Shown piece after piece: positions 17,455 through 27,221 of a stretch of 64,000 bases of DNA. The notes under the pieces are model-generated. The model did no database searches and was not told where the DNA came from. It worked only from the letters and a program-made list of their open reading frames with translations. The position numbers and the translations under genes were made by a program. Position 1 is the first letter of the stretch. The number at the start of each line of letters is the position of its first letter. Source of the stretch: Candidatus Obscuribacterales bacterium (GTDB lineage Bacteria; Cyanobacteriota; Vampirovibrionia; Obscuribacterales; Obscuribacteraceae); assembly GCA_019750335.1 (NCBI GenBank), contig JAIEOQ010000003.1, positions 186,001 through 250,000 on the forward strand, in the 5' to 3' direction.

Positions 17455-18810
17455 CTATTGTGAAAGTATCTTTGGTCTATCTTGTAATAAGGGCTGCTTG
17501 AAGGGAGATCCGCCTGGCAAAGGCAGCAAAGTCTGGCTGCGTCCGTCGAACTTTTCCCACCAATCGGAAAGCGGATTTTGTTTAAGACGCAGCTTCATTT
17601 GAGCAATTTTAAGGCAACGTTCCTCCTCCGAGATGGCCAAGCTGGCAAATATTTGCGACGCCATTGATTGAGGGCAAGCCGGATCCAGGCTTACAGCACT
17701 GTTTTTGAACTCATGCCAGACTCCGGCTTGGGGAGAAAGCAATAACACTCCGCGCTTTGAGCATGCGGCAAACTCTTTGGCAGTTAGGTTGAGACCGTCG
17801 CGTAAAGGATTTACAAGCATGACCTCGGCGCGTTTATATAAATAAGCCAGTGCGTCCGAAGACAACGCTTCTTGGACCCAGACTAAAGGCTGCCATGAAT
17901 CCCGGGCAAATTTCATATTGACTATATTCGCTGCCTGTTGACACTCCTGCCAGTACTGATCGAAAGCCGGTAAGCCGGCCCGGCTGCGCTGACAGATTTG
18001 TACGAAACTGATTTCGTTTCTCATTTCCGGATAATCAGCAAAGAAATGTTCAATTGCTTTGATTCGTTGAATGATTCCTTTTGTGTAGTCGGCGCGATCC
18101 ACGGATAAAACAAATTTTTTGGGTAGACTTTTGACAAAAAGCAGTTCTTTTGATTCGTCGGGATCGTCCTGTGCTGACCAGTAATCATAATCAAGACCCA
18201 AAGGATGAACGATTATTTTTGTGTTTGGATGTTCGGGCAGATATTTGGCGGCAAAACGTAGAAAATTATCGGCGTATTCGCTTGTATGAAAACCAATCTT
18301 ATTGGCTGATAGTAAGCTTTGGGCGATTTCGATCAAGTCTGCGACATGAGCTTCATCAACGTTTTTGGGCCAAGGAATATGCCAAAAGACGTTGATGCGC
18401 GCTTTACGTTTTCGGCTGATTAAAGCCGGAGCTAAAGCTAATTGATAATCTTGAATGAAAAAACGCGGACGAGTATGAACCGTGTTAGCTTGAACTGCGT
18501 GGTGAGTAAAAGCCAAATTGAATTGTTGATAGGCGGTTCGGTCTTCAGCTCTTAAAACAGCTAGTTCCGGCATGTCATGCAGAATCGGCCATAAAAACTC
18601 ATTGCAATAGCGATAATGTCCAGCGACAATGCCTGGCTGCAAATTGCAAACGTAAGCAATATTATCTGTTGTACTAACTCTAGTGGCTATGCCTGTGCCA
18701 TAAAGATGCCACCAATGATCGTAACTTTGCGCGCAATTGCGCATAATTCCCGAAATGGTTCCGGAAACGCCGCCGGCACTGCCGGGTCCGCGATAGGATA
18801 GAATGTTCAT
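17455..18810 (-). CDS. GT20 trehalose-6-phosphate synthase-like glycosyltransferase
   Basis: A 451-residue enzyme of the OtsA/GgpS family, which joins a nucleotide-sugar glucose to glucose-6-phosphate or another phosphorylated acceptor. Family signatures seen: IQDYQLALAP, FWHIPWP, SVDRADYTKGI and NPLRDGLNLTAKEF. The frame opens at 18888, but the ATG at 18810 fits the family length. The start NILSYRGPGSAGGVSG keeps the glycine-rich donor loop but lacks a standard SNR motif, so the acceptor could differ from glucose-6-phosphate. It supports compatible-solute synthesis. No trehalose-phosphate phosphatase is nearby. Confidence 0.82.
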   Translation of the reverse strand: MNILSYRGPGSAGGVSGTISGIMRNCAQSYDHWWHLYGTGIATRVSTTDNIAYVCNLQPGIVAGHYRYCNEFLWPILHDMPELAVLRAEDRTAYQQFNLAFTHHAVQANTVHTRPRFFIQDYQLALAPALISRKRKARINVFWHIPWPKNVDEAHVADLIEIAQSLLSANKIGFHTSEYADNFLRFAAKYLPEHPNTKIIVHPLGLDYDYWSAQDDPDESKELLFVKSLPKKFVLSVDRADYTKGIIQRIKAIEHFFADYPEMRNEISFVQICQRSRAGLPAFDQYWQECQQAANIVNMKFARDSWQPLVWVQEALSSDALAYLYKRAEVMLVNPLRDGLNLTAKEFAACSKRGVLLLSPQAGVWHEFKNSAVSLDPACPQSMASQIFASLAISEEERCLKIAQMKLRLKQNPLSDWWEKFDGRSQTLLPLPGGSPFKQPLLQDRPKILSQ

Positions 18811-18978
18811 GATTGTCTTTCGCCTCTTTATGAGGTGATAAGCTGTTACTTTGAAGAATGGAGATACGCTGCTTCCGTATACTTCCAAGTGTATACAAGT
18901 TTCATTTCACGAAAATTTCGGTGGAGACGCTCATCGTGACTTCGGTTAACATAGATAACAGAGAGGTTGACAACAGAA

Positions 18979-19647
18979 ATGCGTATTCTTCTTGCCGAAG
19001 ACGATAAATTCCTTTCTGATGGGCTATCTATGGTCCTCAAAGACAACGGATATGTGGTCGATATTGCTTATACCGGTTCCGATGCTGACATCGCCCTGAC
19101 TACGGAAACTTACGATTTATTGATTCTTGATTTGGGTCTGCCAAAAATGGACGGTCTTGAAGTTTTGAAGCGCACGCGAAATCGCGGTCAACTTTTGCCG
19201 GTGTTGATTCTTACAGCTCGTGATCGTCTGGAAGACTGTGTCTCGGGGTTAGACCTTGGCGCTAATGACTACATGACTAAACCTTTCCAACTGCCTGAGC
19301 TGGAGGCGCGAATAAGAGCCCTGCTTCGGAAAGATGCTTGGTCCAACCGCACTGATGTGACTTGTGGAAAAATTTCGTTCAACACTGTTACCAGAGAAGT
19401 AACGGCTGGCGGTGAAGCGCTTGAACTTTCAGCACGCGAGCTTGGACTGCTTGAAATAATGCTGCAGAGAGCCGGACGAATAGTGGATAAAGAGCAGATC
19501 ATCGCTTCGCTCGGTGGTTGGGATGTAGATCTTACTTATAATGCCATTGGTATCAGTGTTCATCGACTCAGGAAAAAATTGGAACCACATGGTGTAACCA
19601 TAAAAGCTTTACGAGGACTTGGATATCGTATTGAAGAGACAGATTAG
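18979..19647 (+). CDS. OmpR-family response regulator
   Basis: A 222-residue regulator. The receiver domain has the acidic pair EDD (7-9), the phosphorylated Asp51 in LILDLGLPKMDG and the switch Lys in YMTKPF. The C-terminal winged helix ends in GVTIKALRGLGYRIE. A TTG at 18967 is possible, but the ATG at 18979 matches the family start. Its 3' end overlaps the sensor kinase gene, so the two form an operon and a partner pair of the QseB/TctD type. Confidence 0.93.
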   Translation: MRILLAEDDKFLSDGLSMVLKDNGYVVDIAYTGSDADIALTTETYDLLILDLGLPKMDGLEVLKRTRNRGQLLPVLILTARDRLEDCVSGLDLGANDYMTKPFQLPELEARIRALLRKDAWSNRTDVTCGKISFNTVTREVTAGGEALELSARELGLLEIMLQRAGRIVDKEQIIASLGGWDVDLTYNAIGISVHRLRKKLEPHGVTIKALRGLGYRIEETD

Positions 19648-21031
19648 CAACTCTATTCGTTTGCAATTGTTGTGCTGGCTGCTTTTGCCTCTGTGTACTC
19701 TTTGGTTGATTACTGCGACGATTGCATATTTTTTCGCCGTCAGTTTTTCCAATGATGCTTATGACAGAGAACTGCTTAATTCGGCTGATTCGGTAGCGGC
19801 TCGTTTGCGCACTAACGGTACGAAAATCTGGGTGGATTTACCGCCTGCCGCTCAAGCTGTTTTAAGATATAACAATCGTGAAAAGTTTTATTATCAGGTC
19901 AGCACTAAAAACGGTACCCGTATTTCGGGAGATGCTTTTTTGCCCCGCCCGCGCCACCAGTTGGAATCAGTCGAACCGATATTTAGATACGCTAAATTGA
20001 ATTCCCAAGACGTGCGGATGGCGAGAATTCGTGTCGACGTTCCCAACTATCCGGATCAGACCGTTTTGGTGCAAGTTGCCGAAACTTTGAACAATCGCAC
20101 TCAACTTGCCGGACAGATACTTTTCAGCATAGTGTTTCCGCAAATCATGCTCATCATATTTGGTGCCATGGCCGTCTCTTACGGTATTTCACGCGGTTTG
20201 TTGCCATTAAAAAAATTAGAGCTCGCTATTGCCGCCCGTTCCCCATCTGATCTTGCCCCTGTTTCAGAAGTTGAGGTCCCTTCGGAAGCGCTTTCGCTTG
20301 TACATGCGATTAACGATTTGCTTTTGCACTTGCGCAAAGATATTGAATCGCAACAGCGTTTTGTCGCTAACGCGGCCCATCAATTACGCACGCCGCTTGC
20401 CGGTTTGAAAACCTATATTTATGCAGCCAAGCGCCTACCGTCGGAGGAACGTATGCAAGCGGTGCTCGATCAAATTGATGCCGGCACCGATCGCATGTCG
20501 CGGTTGGCTTTGCAGCTTCTTTCTCTAGCAAAGGCCGGACCGAGTAACAATATTGGCCGACATGATCGTTTAGATTTGAATTTCATAGTCGGTGAGACTA
20601 CCGCCGAATTCGCCGCATTGGCCGTAACTAAAAATTTGGATCTGATTTTCAATGGTACTGATGAGCCGGCGGTAATCGTTGGTGATTCGAGTCATCTTGC
20701 CGAACTGACAACCAATTTAGTGGAGAATGCGATTAATTACACCCCTTCGGGCGGGTCCATAGTTGTAAGCGTTAAAAATGGCGCTCAAGTTACGCTGTCA
20801 GTTCAGGATAACGGTCCTGGTATTCCTGATGAGGAGCGCGAGCATGTTTTTGAACGTTTCTATCGCGTGCTGGGTACGGAAGAGCCGGGAAGCGGCTTAG
20901 GCTTGTCCATCGTCAAAGAAATTGCCGTTGCCCACAAAGCTGAAGTCTTTGTGAGCAACGGTCCTGGTGGGGTGGGTACGACGGTGGAGGTAGTGTTTCC
21001 GCCAGCTAAAGATAAAAAAGCAAAATCTTAA
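19631..21031 (+). CDS. Sensor histidine kinase (TctE/QseC-like)
   Basis: A membrane kinase partner of the preceding regulator. It has two spans (about 11-37 and 164-186) around a periplasmic region of about 125 residues (2CSK_N-like). The dimerisation helix has His250 in AAHQLRTPLAG, then the N box NLVENAINYTP, DNGPGI and GSGLGLSIVKEI. No ATG fits the start; TTG at 19631 or 19619 are the options, both overlapping the regulator gene, so coupling is likely. In TctE relatives the periplasmic domain senses carboxylates; the ligand here is unknown. Confidence 0.9.
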   Translation: MKRQISNSIRLQLLCWLLLPLCTLWLITATIAYFFAVSFSNDAYDRELLNSADSVAARLRTNGTKIWVDLPPAAQAVLRYNNREKFYYQVSTKNGTRISGDAFLPRPRHQLESVEPIFRYAKLNSQDVRMARIRVDVPNYPDQTVLVQVAETLNNRTQLAGQILFSIVFPQIMLIIFGAMAVSYGISRGLLPLKKLELAIAARSPSDLAPVSEVEVPSEALSLVHAINDLLLHLRKDIESQQRFVANAAHQLRTPLAGLKTYIYAAKRLPSEERMQAVLDQIDAGTDRMSRLALQLLSLAKAGPSNNIGRHDRLDLNFIVGETTAEFAALAVTKNLDLIFNGTDEPAVIVGDSSHLAELTTNLVENAINYTPSGGSIVVSVKNGAQVTLSVQDNGPGIPDEEREHVFERFYRVLGTEEPGSGLGLSIVKEIAVAHKAEVFVSNGPGGVGTTVEVVFPPAKDKKAKS

Positions 21032-21288
21032 GAGATTTTTTGAATCGATCTTTCTTCAGTCAACCGATTGTTGACCGGAGAATTCTCTTTGACAATGGCT
21101 AATACCAATGTGCCAGAAGCGCTTGCGGCAAAAGCCAACCAGAAAAGCCAAAGAAAATGATTGAAAATTCTCTGGCAATGAACGCCCAGCAAAATTCCCA
21201 TCATCAACCAGGAAAAAAGAGCCAGTTTGAGCAAATTTTTCCGCCATTTGTAGCGGCGTTCATTTTCTGTGTCGTACTTCATCTTCAA
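21028..21288 (-). CDS. Small two-span membrane protein
   Basis: An 86-residue protein with a basic N terminus and two hydrophobic stretches (about 20-38 and 42-64), ending in a charged tail. It converges on the sensor kinase gene with a 4-bp overlap. No family is recognised and no strong ribosome site is seen, so this is a tentative call. Confidence 0.5.
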   Translation of the reverse strand: MKMKYDTENERRYKWRKNLLKLALFSWLMMGILLGVHCQRIFNHFLWLFWLAFAASASGTLVLAIVKENSPVNNRLTEERSIQKIS

Positions 21289-21482
21289 TCCGATCTGTGG
21301 CAGACAATTGCAAGCCTATCTGCCATATATTTCACGATTATTTCAATCTTGTTCCAGCCAAATTAGGGCTGTTTAAAGCTTTGCCGATGCTAATGAAGCT
21401 TGGCTTTGAAAGGGGCTGAAACGTAGTTGAAAGATTGAAATGAAACAATTATTTCAGATCATAATGTCCGAAGAGGGAGTAG

Positions 21483-22637
21483 ATGCTTCTTGTAAATTCC
21501 AGCTTTGTCGGTGGTTTTGGCGCTGCGCGTAAAGCGGCAAGCTTCGTCAAACATATTGAGCAGCATACCGATTTTTTTCTGCTTACCGATTCCGCTTCTT
21601 TGGAAAAGCTCAAACTTGTTGGTCTTGAGCCTGACCGTGTAATAAACATCAAAGAAAATTTTTCGGCGAAGGAGATATATGCAGCGGTAGAAACAAGTTT
21701 GACGGCGCTTAAATATGATGCTTTAGTCAGTTTCGGTTGGAGAACTTTTGTGCCGGCGGCGGCGGTAGAAAAAGGTGTGCCGGCAGTTATTGTTGATGGT
21801 GGTTGGCCGGAGCGTTTGGAAAGTCATCCCAGTCCGTTTTGCAAAGATGTATACACTAAACTAAAGACTTATTATTTGACCAGCCATTTTTTCAGTCCGG
21901 AACTGAATAATCTGCTTTCTCACCGTGAGGAGATCGCGTTCGAATGGATGTTCCATCCCTTTCAAGAAAAAGAGATTCGTTGGCACACAAAAATTCGCGA
22001 CAAACTTAAAGGTCAGCGGCTTCCTTATTATTTGCCCGGATACAAAACTATTTTTTTGGATATGAGCTGGGATTATGTGGATCCAAAGCAAGCCATTTTT
22101 ACCGGTGGGTGGCTTAAACCGAAAATGCTTGATGAATGTCGCGGTTTTGTCACTCGTCTTTTAATGGAGCTGGATTCTTCTGGGGAGTCGCTTTTACTGA
22201 TTGTTCAGCAAAATATTGCCAAACAATTTGAACCAGTAATCGCTCAGTGCCGTACCTTGAAAGTTGTGGCATGTCCTGCTCTCAGCCCGGAAGAACATCA
22301 AATTTGGCGAGCCGGCGCCGATCTGGTTTTACTGAGAGCGGCTCGCAGCGTCGGAGCTGCCCAAGTCGCTTTATCCGACACGCCGGCTCTACATATGATC
22401 TGTCCGGCAAGCGATGATTATATGGGCGAATTATCTTCTTGCAAAATAGCTGAAAAAATGGGAATTGCCAAATTTATGAGCCATGAGAATGAATCTTTGG
22501 CTCAAGCCGTTATGAATCATCTTGAATCCGGAAAATCACTTGAAATAGCCAAGCAGGTTCAAAGCGAAGCTTTATCATTCTGGAAGACGAACGGACCTGA
22601 CTGTTTGCTTGATTTGGTTCTGGAGAAAGCTTGTTAA
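21483..22637 (+). CDS. GT-B fold glycosyltransferase-like protein
   Basis: A 384-residue soluble protein with a GagBC-like layout: an N-terminal glycine-rich loop SSFVGGFGAARKA, a middle hinge and a C-terminal segment PALSPEEHQIWRAGADLVLLRAARS that resembles the nucleotide-sugar region of MurG/GT28-type transferases. A GAGGGAG ribosome site supports the ATG, and a hairpin terminator follows. Sugar and acceptor are unknown. Confidence 0.6.
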   Translation: MLLVNSSFVGGFGAARKAASFVKHIEQHTDFFLLTDSASLEKLKLVGLEPDRVINIKENFSAKEIYAAVETSLTALKYDALVSFGWRTFVPAAAVEKGVPAVIVDGGWPERLESHPSPFCKDVYTKLKTYYLTSHFFSPELNNLLSHREEIAFEWMFHPFQEKEIRWHTKIRDKLKGQRLPYYLPGYKTIFLDMSWDYVDPKQAIFTGGWLKPKMLDECRGFVTRLLMELDSSGESLLLIVQQNIAKQFEPVIAQCRTLKVVACPALSPEEHQIWRAGADLVLLRAARSVGAAQVALSDTPALHMICPASDDYMGELSSCKIAEKMGIAKFMSHENESLAQAVMNHLESGKSLEIAKQVQSEALSFWKTNGPDCLLDLVLEKAC

Positions 22638-22645
22638 ATTGAAGC

Positions 22646-22673
22646 AAGACAAATTTGTTCTTTTTGTCTTTTT
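22646..22673 (+). terminator. AT-rich hairpin terminator after the glycosyltransferase-like gene
   Basis: AAGACAAA (22646-22653) pairs with TTTGTCTT (22663-22670) over a 9-nt loop, and the run of T reaches 22673. It lies 9 bp after the stop at 22637. The stem is A/T-rich, so efficiency may be modest. Confidence 0.5.
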
Positions 22674-22758
22674 GATCACGCGACCATTACATTCATGATT
22701 AACAATGAAAAAGCTGGCAGTAATTTGCCAATTTTTCCTGGCGGAATCAAAAAATAGA

Positions 22759-23628
22759 ATGAAAGCGCTCCTGGCTGTCGATAACTCAGTTCACTCCAAT
22801 CATGCCGTTCAAGAAGTAATTCGCAGTCCCTGGGAACCAGGGTCTGAACTTATTGTGGTAACGGTGGTCACCAGTCCCTTTGGTTTTAAACTACCGACTG
22901 AAATACCAGACTCGGCAAGAGCTTTTGTCAATGGCATCAGCAATCAGATTAAAACGGAAAATTCTTCTTTTACTTCAGTGGAAGGAAAGGTGACTCTCGG
23001 CAATCCAAAATCAGTAATTCTGACTATGGCTAAAGCTTTAGGAGTCGAGCTTTTGATCATCGGTGCTCGTCGAGCCGATTTCTCCAAGATGGTTTTCGGC
23101 GGTGTTTCGCATCCTCTGCTTTTGGCTTCTGAATGTTCGGTGCGGATTGCCCGAGCAAAAAAATCTCACAGTCATTTGCGAGTGCTCATTGCTTTGGATG
23201 CTTCAGAATCAGCTCGAATGGCTATTGAGCAAGTTTTATCACGCCCTTGGCCGGCAAAAACAGAGTTCATTTGTTTGAATGTTGTGCCGACTTTTACTGA
23301 TTTAAATTCGCGTACACCAATTATGTTTGCTGATGAAGAGGTTGAACGTGAACGAGCTGAGCTATTAAAAGTAGGCACAGCCGAACTTGAATCGGCGACT
23401 AAAATTTTGCATGATAACTTGCCCCAATGTACGGCGCGCAATGAAATACTTTACGGCGATCCGCGTGAATGCTTGATCCGAGCGTCTCAGGATTACGATG
23501 CGGATTTAATCGTTCTTGGCTCTCAAGGTAGAAATTTTTCGGCCCAAGTAGCTGTCGGTAGTGTTTCCGAAAGCGTAGCTTTGTGGGCTGACTGTTCAGT
23601 TGAAATCGTTCGCCGCACGGCAAGGTAA
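22759..23628 (+). CDS. Tandem universal stress protein
   Basis: A 289-residue protein of two UspA domains. The frame opens at 22705, but the ATG at 22759 gives the family start MKALLAVD. The second domain keeps the ATP-binding G-2x-G-9x-GS pattern (GSQGRNFSAQVAVGS); the first has GARR in place of it and may not bind ATP. The bicarbonate-permease-like gene starts 9 bp downstream, suggesting an operon. Tandem Usp proteins often regulate transport or stress survival; a role with the permease is inference. Confidence 0.88.
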   Translation: MKALLAVDNSVHSNHAVQEVIRSPWEPGSELIVVTVVTSPFGFKLPTEIPDSARAFVNGISNQIKTENSSFTSVEGKVTLGNPKSVILTMAKALGVELLIIGARRADFSKMVFGGVSHPLLLASECSVRIARAKKSHSHLRVLIALDASESARMAIEQVLSRPWPAKTEFICLNVVPTFTDLNSRTPIMFADEEVERERAELLKVGTAELESATKILHDNLPQCTARNEILYGDPRECLIRASQDYDADLIVLGSQGRNFSAQVAVGSVSESVALWADCSVEIVRRTAR

Positions 23629-23637
23629 ATAGGTATC

Positions 23638-25329
23638 ATGAGCCATTTGAAATTGAAATTAGGGCCATACGACAAAATTTGGTATCGTCTTTTAAGTGTA
23701 GGCTGTATGCTTCTATGCTTGATTTTTGTCGGCAACCAGGTTTGGGCCAGATTGAGTTGCACAGAGAGCGCCGGCAAAATCAAATGCACTTCACTGGGCA
23801 AAGTTTCGGACATTTATGATGGCTCTCCCGAAATAATGATCGCCGAAGACGATGCGCTCAAAGAAAAGAAATTTATGGTCGCTCGTGATGTTGTAGTCAA
23901 AATCAACAATGAAGAGTCCAGTTTGGAGGAGCTGCAACCTGGTGATGACGTCAGTGTTCAAAAAAATGAACATGGACATATAAACTTAGTCGAAGCCCGC
24001 CATACTGAACTAGGAATTTTTTGGAACAGCAGCCCGGGCTCAATTGTAATCTCACCTGATTATGTGCAAAAAAAATCTTTTACGTTTACGCCAGATACGA
24101 CAGTGATTCTCAATGGTAGTCCGGCTAAGCTAAGCGACTTGAAAAACGGCGATGAAATTATTGTTGTTCCAAATAAGCATGGCGAAGCGATTAGTCTTGA
24201 AGTAAGCCGAACCAATATTTTTAAGACGTTTTGGACTAACTTTCAACATAATTTGTTCAAGCCGCTGCTTCTATTCTTTTATTTCGGTTTCAGTGTTCCT
24301 TTACTAAGAATTGCTTTTGAATTTCCAAAATCGATTTATCAAGGCTTGACCATTTATCTTCTTCTCTCTATCGGTTGGCATGGCGGTGAAGAGCTTGCCG
24401 TTCTCAGTGCTGACGCTTTCAAGCAGGCTATCTGTTTTGTTCTGGTCGGCTTTGCCACCAATTTTTGTTTAGGCGTTTTAGCTTATTTGATTTTGCGTTC
24501 TTTCGTGCCACGCTTGCGTAAAGTCGACGCTGCCACTGTCTCGGCTTATTACGGTTCCGATTCGGCTGGTACTTTTGTTACTTGTTTGGGTGTACTGCAA
24601 GCCGCTCATATCGCTTTTGCCGCTTATATGCCGGTTATGCTTGCGGTAATGGAGATCCCCGGCTGCTTGGTCGGCTTGTATCTGGTTTCGCGCTTGCGCA
24701 AGAAAGGTATGGATTCTCGTGGCAATATGCCGGATGAACCAGGCTATCGTCCGCGTGAGAACAATGAAGTTGCCGATGAATTTGCAGCGAAAAAACATAG
24801 CTTTGGCTTGCTATTTCGCGAGGTTTTTCTCAACCCGGGCTTATTTCTTTTATTTGCCGGGATTATTGTCGGCTATGTCAGCCGTTTGCAAGGCTATAAA
24901 GTCGTTGAAGCCGACGACAATGTGTTCATTTCACTTTTTCAGGGCTTTCTTTGTCTTTTCTTGCTTGAAATGGGTATGACTGCCGCTAAACGTTTAAAGG
25001 ACCTGACCACGGCAAGCTGGCGCTTTATTGCGTTTGGCTTGCTCGTCCCTAATCTGTTTGCCCTGATCGGGCTCTGTGTGGCTCAATGTTTAAGCCATGC
25101 CCTCCACCAGCCTTTCCAACTTGGTACTTATGTACTCTTTTCGGTGCTCTGTGCGGCGGCTTCATATATAGCTGTGCCGGCTATTCAAAGGATCGCCATC
25201 CCGGAAGCCAGTCCCTCTTTGCCTTTGGCGGCTTCGCTCGGGCTGACATTCACTTATAACGTTACTGTAGGGATACCGGTATATTTGGTGATTGCCCAGC
25301 AATTGATGGTGGCCTTCCCACTGAAATAG
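23638..25329 (+). CDS. SbtA-type sodium-dependent bicarbonate permease with N-terminal beta module
   Basis: A 563-residue membrane protein. Residues 200-563 match the SbtA permease family, with SAYYGSDSAGTF (about 302-313), EIPGCLVGLYLVSR and a charged central loop. SbtA imports bicarbonate with sodium in cyanobacteria. Unusually, the N terminus adds one membrane span (17-37) and two similar beta repeats (about 52-119 and 132-191), each with a pattern of dTvi, a linker and PGDDVSV or NGDEIIV, resembling DUF5666-like modules, probably outside the cytoplasm. Typical SbtA is about 370 residues. No SbtB partner is adjacent. A periplasmic carbonic anhydrase lies at 62221. Confidence 0.8.
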   Translation: MSHLKLKLGPYDKIWYRLLSVGCMLLCLIFVGNQVWARLSCTESAGKIKCTSLGKVSDIYDGSPEIMIAEDDALKEKKFMVARDVVVKINNEESSLEELQPGDDVSVQKNEHGHINLVEARHTELGIFWNSSPGSIVISPDYVQKKSFTFTPDTTVILNGSPAKLSDLKNGDEIIVVPNKHGEAISLEVSRTNIFKTFWTNFQHNLFKPLLLFFYFGFSVPLLRIAFEFPKSIYQGLTIYLLLSIGWHGGEELAVLSADAFKQAICFVLVGFATNFCLGVLAYLILRSFVPRLRKVDAATVSAYYGSDSAGTFVTCLGVLQAAHIAFAAYMPVMLAVMEIPGCLVGLYLVSRLRKKGMDSRGNMPDEPGYRPRENNEVADEFAAKKHSFGLLFREVFLNPGLFLLFAGIIVGYVSRLQGYKVVEADDNVFISLFQGFLCLFLLEMGMTAAKRLKDLTTASWRFIAFGLLVPNLFALIGLCVAQCLSHALHQPFQLGTYVLFSVLCAAASYIAVPAIQRIAIPEASPSLPLAASLGLTFTYNVTVGIPVYLVIAQQLMVAFPLK

Positions 25330-25405
25330 TTCACAACTGTCTGACCTGCCGTATAGTAACTTTATATATCCTTGGCGGTTACCAAAAGTCAGCATAAGAC
25401 AGATT

Positions 25406-26686
25406 ATGAATATCAAGAAAAAACTTTCGCTTCTCTCTCTGGCATTCTCAATGGTGCTCTCCACTTCGCCTGCTGTCTATTGCCAACAAAGTAATGACGC
25501 CGATGTGGACCATAACCTTGATCGGTTGGAGACTAAATTTTTCGAGCATACATTTAAAGATTCGAACATCGAACGGATTGACCGCTTAGAGATGTTGGTT
25601 TTTGGCGATGTGCGTACCGGCACTCCCCAAGATCGGGTAAACAGCTTGGTCACTAGTGTGAAAGATTTGCCTGAATTGTCGGCAAACGGAGCCCAAGCGC
25701 CAGCTCCTGACCAGGCAAGCGCGATACCGCCTTCGGCATTTACTCCGGCTCCGGTTTTGGACCAGTTGCAATCTCAAAGCTTAAATCAGTCGCCAACTTT
25801 GGAGCAAACCCCAGCCCAAGCTCAAACTCAAGATTTCTCTTCTTATCCGCAGTTGCCTCCACCGGGAGACTCTACGGCTCAGCAAATTCCTGATACGTCA
25901 TTGCGTCCGACTATTGATTCGCCAGCAAATAATTTGTTGCGCCAAAATATGGAATCAGCAAGCAAAGTTTCGGCTGATTTATCCGGTATGGATAAACAGC
26001 AAGTCAAAGGTGTGAGCAAAGAACTTGCTGAAATGGAAAAGAAAGCTTTTGGTAAAACATACAAAAGTGACTCGGTTGTCGTACGTTTGGACCGACTTGA
26101 AGACAAAGTTTTGAATCAGCGCCAAAGCTACGTACCTTTGCAAACAAGGCTTGAACGTCTTTCTTTTGCAATTGGCGAAGCAAAAAATCAAGCAGATATG
26201 CCAGCTGTAGCGCCTCAAGCTCAACAGCAAGCGTTCCAACCGCCAGCATTTCAGCCTAGTGTTCAAAGCGGTACACCTTTAGCTACTGCAGCTCCGTTCC
26301 CTAGTTCACTGGATCAAAGCGGTGGTCAGCCAGCTGGTCAAATTCAACCTTTTACCGGTCTTGGCTCTATGTCCGGATCCGGCTATCAGGATAATAGCGG
26401 CTATCAATATGGCGGCTCCAGTCCAAATAATTTCAATCCAAATGCAGCCGTTAGAGCGGAAAATGGTCATCCGTTTCTGTCCGGCTTAGGCAAGACTCTG
26501 CTTGTCGCGGGCAGCTTGGCCGCAGTTACAGTGCCGATGATTTTGATGAATAACGCTTATCGGCGCAACAACTATGGTTACGGCGGCGGCTATCCTTACG
26601 GTGGATATGGCGGCGGCTATGGTATGCCTTATGGCGGCTATGGCGGTGGTTATGGCATGCCTTACGGCGGCGGTTTCGGCTGGTAA
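25406..26686 (+). CDS. Exported Pro/Gln-rich protein with LDRLE repeats and Gly/Tyr-rich tail
   Basis: A 426-residue protein with a Sec signal peptide. The mature part has repeats of the pattern R-(L/I)-x-RLE-x-x-x-FG (LDRLETKFFE, IDRLEMLVFGD, MEKKAFGK, LDRLEDKVL, RLERLSFAIGE) separated by Pro/Gln-rich linkers. A hydrophobic segment near residue 365 (LLVAGSLAAVTVPMILM) precedes a tail of GGGYGMPYGGYG repeats. It may be an envelope or surface protein. The repeats recall proteins common in Cyanobacteria-related genomes, but I do not recognise a named family. Confidence 0.7.
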   Translation: MNIKKKLSLLSLAFSMVLSTSPAVYCQQSNDADVDHNLDRLETKFFEHTFKDSNIERIDRLEMLVFGDVRTGTPQDRVNSLVTSVKDLPELSANGAQAPAPDQASAIPPSAFTPAPVLDQLQSQSLNQSPTLEQTPAQAQTQDFSSYPQLPPPGDSTAQQIPDTSLRPTIDSPANNLLRQNMESASKVSADLSGMDKQQVKGVSKELAEMEKKAFGKTYKSDSVVVRLDRLEDKVLNQRQSYVPLQTRLERLSFAIGEAKNQADMPAVAPQAQQQAFQPPAFQPSVQSGTPLATAAPFPSSLDQSGGQPAGQIQPFTGLGSMSGSGYQDNSGYQYGGSSPNNFNPNAAVRAENGHPFLSGLGKTLLVAGSLAAVTVPMILMNNAYRRNNYGYGGGYPYGGYGGGYGMPYGGYGGGYGMPYGGGFGW

Positions 26687-26713
26687 GTTAGATTCCTGAA
26701 TCAGGTGGTGTAG

Positions 26714-27154
26714 ATGAATTCAATAAATTTTGTTTGGACATCTTCTGAGATGTTGGATTCAATTTGGCAATTGGAAACAAATTGCGGCACTAATTGGCCT
26801 CATCCGAAAACATATTTTGCTGAACGATTGAATTCGCAACGTGTACTAGTGGCTCTGGATGGAGAGCAACCAATCGCTTATCTTGTCTATGTCATTTTAT
26901 GGGGCAATACGCCTTTTATAGAGTTGTGTAAGGTTTCGCCAAACTCCAGACGTAAAGGCATTGCTAAAAACTTGGTCAAAACTTTTGAAGAAAGGATGAT
27001 CAAAGATGGTTTTAGAAGCTATGTCACATCTACTGAAACAAAAAATGCTCTTACCACGGAAGCTCTTCCGGCTCATGGCTACACTTTCATCAACGAGCTG
27101 AATATGGCTCACGGCGGAGAGATGTTCTATCTCAAAAAGCTTTTAAGCCAGTAG
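26714..27154 (+). CDS. GNAT-family N-acetyltransferase
   Basis: A 146-residue GNAT protein that would transfer acetyl from acetyl-CoA to an amine. Motif A appears as ELCKVSPNSRRKGIAKNLV, with the pyrophosphate-binding R-x-x-G-I-A, and the C-terminal helix carries EALPAHGYTFI. AGGTGG before the ATG is the ribosome site. Substrate is unknown; it is a lone gene between the Gly/Tyr-rich protein and giant gene A. Confidence 0.82.
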   Translation: MNSINFVWTSSEMLDSIWQLETNCGTNWPHPKTYFAERLNSQRVLVALDGEQPIAYLVYVILWGNTPFIELCKVSPNSRRKGIAKNLVKTFEERMIKDGFRSYVTSTETKNALTTEALPAHGYTFINELNMAHGGEMFYLKKLLSQ

Positions 27155-27221
27155 TCTACAGAAGCAAGCCAAGAGCAATATAAAATCTCGGTTTTGCAAC
27201 TGTTGAGAGTCGCAAGACCAT

